Positions 61,389-64,000 of a DNA stretch of 64,000 nt are shown piece by piece (the first letter of the stretch is position 1; the number at the start of each line of letters is the position of its first letter). The position numbers were made by a program, and so were the translations under genes. A model generated the notes under the pieces. It saw nothing but the letters and a program-made list of their open reading frames with translations. It was not told the DNA's origin and did not search any database. Source of the stretch: JAIBJN01 sp963811635 (lineage in GTDB: Bacteria > Actinomycetota > Thermoleophilia > Gaiellales > Gaiellaceae); NCBI GenBank assembly GCA_963811635.1, contig CAWESB010000015.1, positions 124,001 to 188,000 of the forward strand. The letters run 5' to 3'.

Positions 61389-62334
61389 CCTCGCCGGAGC
61401 CCGTGCGCTCGTCACCGGCGCCTCCGGGTTCATCGGCGCGAACCTGACCCGCGCGCTGCTCGCCGTGGACGCCGAGGTGCACGCGCTCGTCCGCACCGAG
61501 GGGGTACTCGACGTGCTCCCGGCCGACGCGGCGGTCCATCGCGCCGACCTGCGGGATACCGGTGCACTCGCCCGCGCGGTCGTCTCGGCGAGGCCGGACG
61601 TGGTCTTCCATCTGGCGGCGGGCCCGGGCCATCCCGTCGACGCTGCCGGTCGCGCGGCGATGGTTCAGGACACGGTCGTGGGCACCGCCAACCTGCTCGA
61701 GGCGCTGCGCGGGCCGCGCCCGCGGCTCGTCCACGTCGGAGGGGCGCTCGAGTACGGCCACCGCCGGCGTCCGCTCAGGGAGACCGATGCGCCGGCGCCC
61801 GTGACCTTCAGAGGCGCAGCCAAGAGCGCCGCCACGCTCCTCGCGCTCGAGCACGCGCATGCGACCGGGACGCCGGTCACCGTCCTGAGGCCCTTCGCCG
61901 TCTACGGGCCCTGGGAACGACCGCCGCGGTTTGTCCCCGCCGTCGTCCAGGCCGCGCTGCGCGGCGAGCCGATCCCGGTCACCGCCGGCGGCGAGGGCCG
62001 CGACTACGTCTTCGTCGGCGACGTCGTCGACGGCTGTCTGCTGGCGGCCACATCTCCGCGGGCGGTCGGGGAGGTGTTCAACGTCGGCACGGGGCGGCTG
62101 ACGACGAACGAGGAGCTCGTCGGGCGCCTCGCCGCCGTGTCGGGCTTCGAGCTCGATGTGCGGCTCGGAGCGCACGAGCCGCGACCGTGGGATGCGGGCA
62201 CGTGGGTCGCCGACCCGACGAAGGCCGCAGAGGTGCTCGGCTGGCAGCCGGCGCACGATCTGGATGCCGGCCTGGCGGAGACGGTCGCCTGGTTCGCCGA
62301 GCGTGAGGCGCCCGTGGCGGGAGCGGGTCGATGA
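61375..62334 (+). CDS. NAD-dependent epimerase/dehydratase-fold protein, catalytic Tyr apparently lost
   Basis: Extended-SDR protein of about 319 residues, likely in sugar nucleotide metabolism. The cofactor motif ALVTGASGFIGANLTRALL is at the N-terminus, and VVFHLAAGPGHPVD, LRPFAVYGPWERPPRFVP and GEVFNVGTGRLTTNEEL follow. The catalytic site is unusual: where YGAAK would be expected the sequence has FRGAAK, so Tyr is replaced by Arg, and the Ser/Thr of the preceding strand is VGGAL. It may have lost epimerase activity or act by another mechanism. No ATG or GTG is near; TTG at 61375 or 61381 is the probable start, overlapping the aldolase-like gene. Confidence 0.82.
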   Translation: MLLPDLAGARALVTGASGFIGANLTRALLAVDAEVHALVRTEGVLDVLPADAAVHRADLRDTGALARAVVSARPDVVFHLAAGPGHPVDAAGRAAMVQDTVVGTANLLEALRGPRPRLVHVGGALEYGHRRRPLRETDAPAPVTFRGAAKSAATLLALEHAHATGTPVTVLRPFAVYGPWERPPRFVPAVVQAALRGEPIPVTAGGEGRDYVFVGDVVDGCLLAATSPRAVGEVFNVGTGRLTTNEELVGRLAAVSGFELDVRLGAHEPRPWDAGTWVADPTKAAEVLGWQPAHDLDAGLAETVAWFAEREAPVAGAGR

Positions 62335-63068
62335 CGACGGACGTGAGCGTCGTCGTTCCCATCTACCGGACGGCGGACGCGGTTCCGGAGCTCGGCAGGC
62401 GAGTCGTCGATTCGCTCGAGAGCGCCGGGCTGACCTTCGAGCTGCTCCTGGTCGACGACGCTTGCCCCGCCGGCTCGGGCGCGGCCGCCGCGGCCGCGGC
62501 CGCACGGGACGAGCGGGTGGTGGTCGTCTCCCTGGCGGAGAACGTCGGGCAGCACGCGGCGGCGCTCGCCGGGCTCGGCCGTGCGCGGGGACGGTGGGCG
62601 GCGGTGCTGGACGGCGACCTCCAGGACCCGCCGGAGGCCGTCCCCGGACTGATCGAGGCCGGCCGCGAGGCGGGCGTCCCCGTCGTCTTCGCCGGAAGGC
62701 GCGGCAAGTACGAGTCCCGGGCGCGGCTCCTGACCTCTCGGCTCTTCAAGCGAACGCTCTCCCGCCTTGCCGGGGTGCCGCCGGATGCGGGCATCTTCGT
62801 CGTGCTCGAGCGGCCGGTCGTCGAGAAGCTGCTCACGATGCAGACGCTCCGGCGGCCGTCCCTCGTCGCCATGATCGGCTGTGCGAGGGTGCCGATGCTC
62901 TCCGTCCCCGTCGAGCGCGCGCCGCGGCCGGCGGGTGAGTCGAGCTACTCGGCGCTGGGGCGGCTGCGGCTCGGCTGGAGAGCGATCTCCTGGGCGGTCT
63001 CCTGGAAGCTCGGGCGCCGTCTGCGCCCCTCCGACAGCCGAGAAGGAGTACGCCGATGGGCGAGCTGA
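62331..63068 (+). CDS. Family 2 glycosyltransferase (polyprenol-phosphate-sugar synthase-like)
   Basis: GT-A-fold transferase of 245 residues. It begins DVSVVVPIYRTADAVPELGRRV (in part), with LVDDACPAGSG, VVVSLAENVGQHAAALAGLGRARG in parts, and DGDLQDPPEAVPG, which is the DxD-type metal site of dolichol-phosphate-mannose synthase-like enzymes. It has no C-terminal membrane helices, so it is the soluble-type member. The ATG overlaps the epimerase-like gene stop (ATGA). The donor and acceptor are unknown; the downstream membrane glycosyltransferase could use the lipid-linked sugar it makes. Confidence 0.88.
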   Translation: MTTDVSVVVPIYRTADAVPELGRRVVDSLESAGLTFELLLVDDACPAGSGAAAAAAAARDERVVVVSLAENVGQHAAALAGLGRARGRWAAVLDGDLQDPPEAVPGLIEAGREAGVPVVFAGRRGKYESRARLLTSRLFKRTLSRLAGVPPDAGIFVVLERPVVEKLLTMQTLRRPSLVAMIGCARVPMLSVPVERAPRPAGESSYSALGRLRLGWRAISWAVSWKLGRRLRPSDSREGVRRWAS

Positions 63069-63793
63069 CGCCTGAGGCCCGCGAGGCGCACAACCGCACG
63101 CAGTTGCGCTACTACGAGCAGGACAAGCCGGGGATGGTGCCGAGCGGCTCGCCGTACCTGCGGCGCCACACGGACGCCCTGGTCGGCTACGCCGGCCTGC
63201 AGCCCGGAGAGCGCGTGCTCGAGGTCGGCTGCGGCATGGGCCGGTACACGCTCCTGCTCGCCGAGCGGGGCATCGCCGTCGAGGGGCTCGACCTCTCGCC
63301 CGTCCTGCTCGAGCGGCTGCGTGCGTTCGACGGCGGTCGCTTCGATGTCCCGCTGCACGTCGCCGACGTGATCGAGCCGCCAGCCGACCTCCTCGGCCGC
63401 TTCGACGCCGTCGTCGGCTTCTTCACTCTGCACCACCTCCACGACCTCGGCGTCTCGTTCCGGGCGATGGCCCGGCTCCTGACGCCCGGCGGCCGCATCG
63501 CGTTCCTGGAGCCGAACCCATACAACCCGCTCTACTACGTCCAGATGGCGATCACGCCGGAGATGACCTGGGAGGGCGACCGCGGCATGCTGCGCATGCG
63601 TCGGAGCGTGATCTTCGAGGCGATGAGCGGCGCCGGCCTCGAGCGGCTGGCCCACCGGCGCTTCGGGTTCCTGCCGCCGTTCCTCGCGAACGCGGCGCAC
63701 GGGCTGGAGCTCGAGGCGACGCTGGAACGCGTGCGTCCGCTCGAGCCGGTCTTGCCGTTCCAGCTCTTCCGCGGGACCCTCCTCTCCAGGTGA
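63056..63793 (+). CDS. Class I SAM-dependent methyltransferase
   Basis: Methyltransferase of 245 residues with motif I RVLEVGCGMGRYTLLLA near residues 53-69, motif II VEGLDLSPVLLERL, motif IV RFDAVVGFFTLHHLHDL and LLTPGGRIAFLEPNP. These are typical of small-molecule or lipid methyltransferases. The start overlaps the glycosyltransferase gene by 13 bases. It lies in the glycan cluster, so it may methylate a sugar, which is inference. Confidence 0.87.
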   Translation: MGELTPEAREAHNRTQLRYYEQDKPGMVPSGSPYLRRHTDALVGYAGLQPGERVLEVGCGMGRYTLLLAERGIAVEGLDLSPVLLERLRAFDGGRFDVPLHVADVIEPPADLLGRFDAVVGFFTLHHLHDLGVSFRAMARLLTPGGRIAFLEPNPYNPLYYVQMAITPEMTWEGDRGMLRMRRSVIFEAMSGAGLERLAHRRFGFLPPFLANAAHGLELEATLERVRPLEPVLPFQLFRGTLLSR

Positions 63794-64000
63794 CGGTCTC
63801 GCCTCGCCGCGAGCGGCTGCTGCTCGCAGCGGCGGTGGTCGCGCTCACGCTCGTCGGGGCGCTGTACTCCTTCAGCGGCGTCAACACGCGCGACGAGGCC
63901 TGGTTCCTCCAGGTCGTGTCCCGCGTGTCGGACGGGGACATTCTCTACCGCGACGTTTTCTTCGGCTCGACCCCGCTCTCGGTCTGGCTGGCGTTGCCTC
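63790..64000 (+). CDS. Membrane glycosyltransferase (PMT/ArnT-like), cut by window edge
   Basis: The first 70 residues of a polytopic glycosyltransferase. GTG at 63790 overlaps the methyltransferase stop (GTGA). A first hydrophobic helix (LLLAAAVVALTLVGALYSF) is followed by SGVNTRDEAWFLQVVSRVSDGDILYRDVFFGSTPLSVW; the Asp-Glu in RDEAW is the catalytic loop 1 of PMT/ArnT/family-39-type enzymes, and YRDVFFGSTPL is a second landmark. These use polyprenol-linked sugars, consistent with the GT2 gene three positions upstream. The rest lies outside the window. Confidence 0.82.
   Translation, partial: MTVSPRRERLLLAAAVVALTLVGALYSFSGVNTRDEAWFLQVVSRVSDGDILYRDVFFGSTPLSVWLALP

Overview
The window looks like a chromosomal contig from a high-GC actinobacterium. 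The actinobacterial markers are a SufCBDSU cluster, bifunctional-type dCTP deaminase, DUF6458-like and YtxH-like small proteins, PknB-type kinases, an ANTAR regulator and an aa3/caa3-type oxidase. I infer a Thermoleophilia-like lineage (Gaiellales or Solirubrobacterales) from overall protein character only; no rRNA is present to confirm it. Genes are tightly packed, stop/start overlaps (ATGA, GTGA, TTGA, TAGTG) are frequent, and many operon-leading genes have a TANNNT box 6-7 bases before the start codon instead of a Shine-Dalgarno sequence, which is the signature of leaderless mRNAs.

Layout. 1-8.9 kb: end of a trehalose-phosphatase gene, a pair of half-size TauE/SafE permeases, an M23 peptidase, a coupled Hsp20-Lon unit, an MMPL exporter and a lipoprotein. 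9-13.4 kb: a macrodomain protein and the dTDP-L-rhamnose genes rmlA-C-D-(aph)-B. 13.4-16.5 kb: Ser/Thr kinase with TPRs and a SpoIID-like protein. 16.5-20.5 kb: four-gene operon for a UDP-2,3-diamino-uronate sugar (WbpI/A/B/D-like) without its aminotransferase. 20.6-25.1 kb: palindromic repeats, tRNA-Lys(CTT), and an approximately 4.2 kb islet bounded by the tRNA 3' end and a second near-identical copy of it, with no integrase. 25.1-32.5 kb: membrane proteins, a GAF-GGDEF cyclase and an ABC exporter with two fused ATPases. 32.5-38.5 kb: two LysR regulators, a PQQ-type sugar dehydrogenase, an ECF sigma factor with a membrane partner, and an SDR. 38.6-44.2 kb: cytochrome c oxidase (subunit II-cytochrome c, I, III) interleaved with three copies of a universal-stress-like domain, and a lipoprotein cytochrome c. 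44.2-47.8 kb: STAS protein, TPR protein, amidohydrolase and TatC/TatA. 47.9-55.2 kb: suf Fe-S assembly cluster interleaved with glyoxalase-fold, methyltransferase and Rieske genes. 55.6-55.8 kb: a likely structured non-coding RNA with promoter and terminator. 55.8-60.5 kb: dCTP deaminase, NDUFA9-like protein, aminotransferase, and a kinase with an extracellular discoidin-like domain. 60.6-64 kb: start of a glycan cluster (aldolase-like, epimerase-like, GT2, methyltransferase, membrane glycosyltransferase).

Five otherwise intact genes (aph, the ABC permease, ctaC, the aminotransferase and the second kinase) are each broken by a single-base indel. Four are one-base insertions, two of them inside C runs. 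Because some of these genes should be essential, assembly error is more likely than five independent pseudogenes, and I annotate each as one gene. The parts of the window most worth follow-up are the tRNA-bounded islet, the unassigned RNA at 55.6-55.8 kb, the stress-like domains built into the oxidase operon, and the leaderless-promoter pattern.
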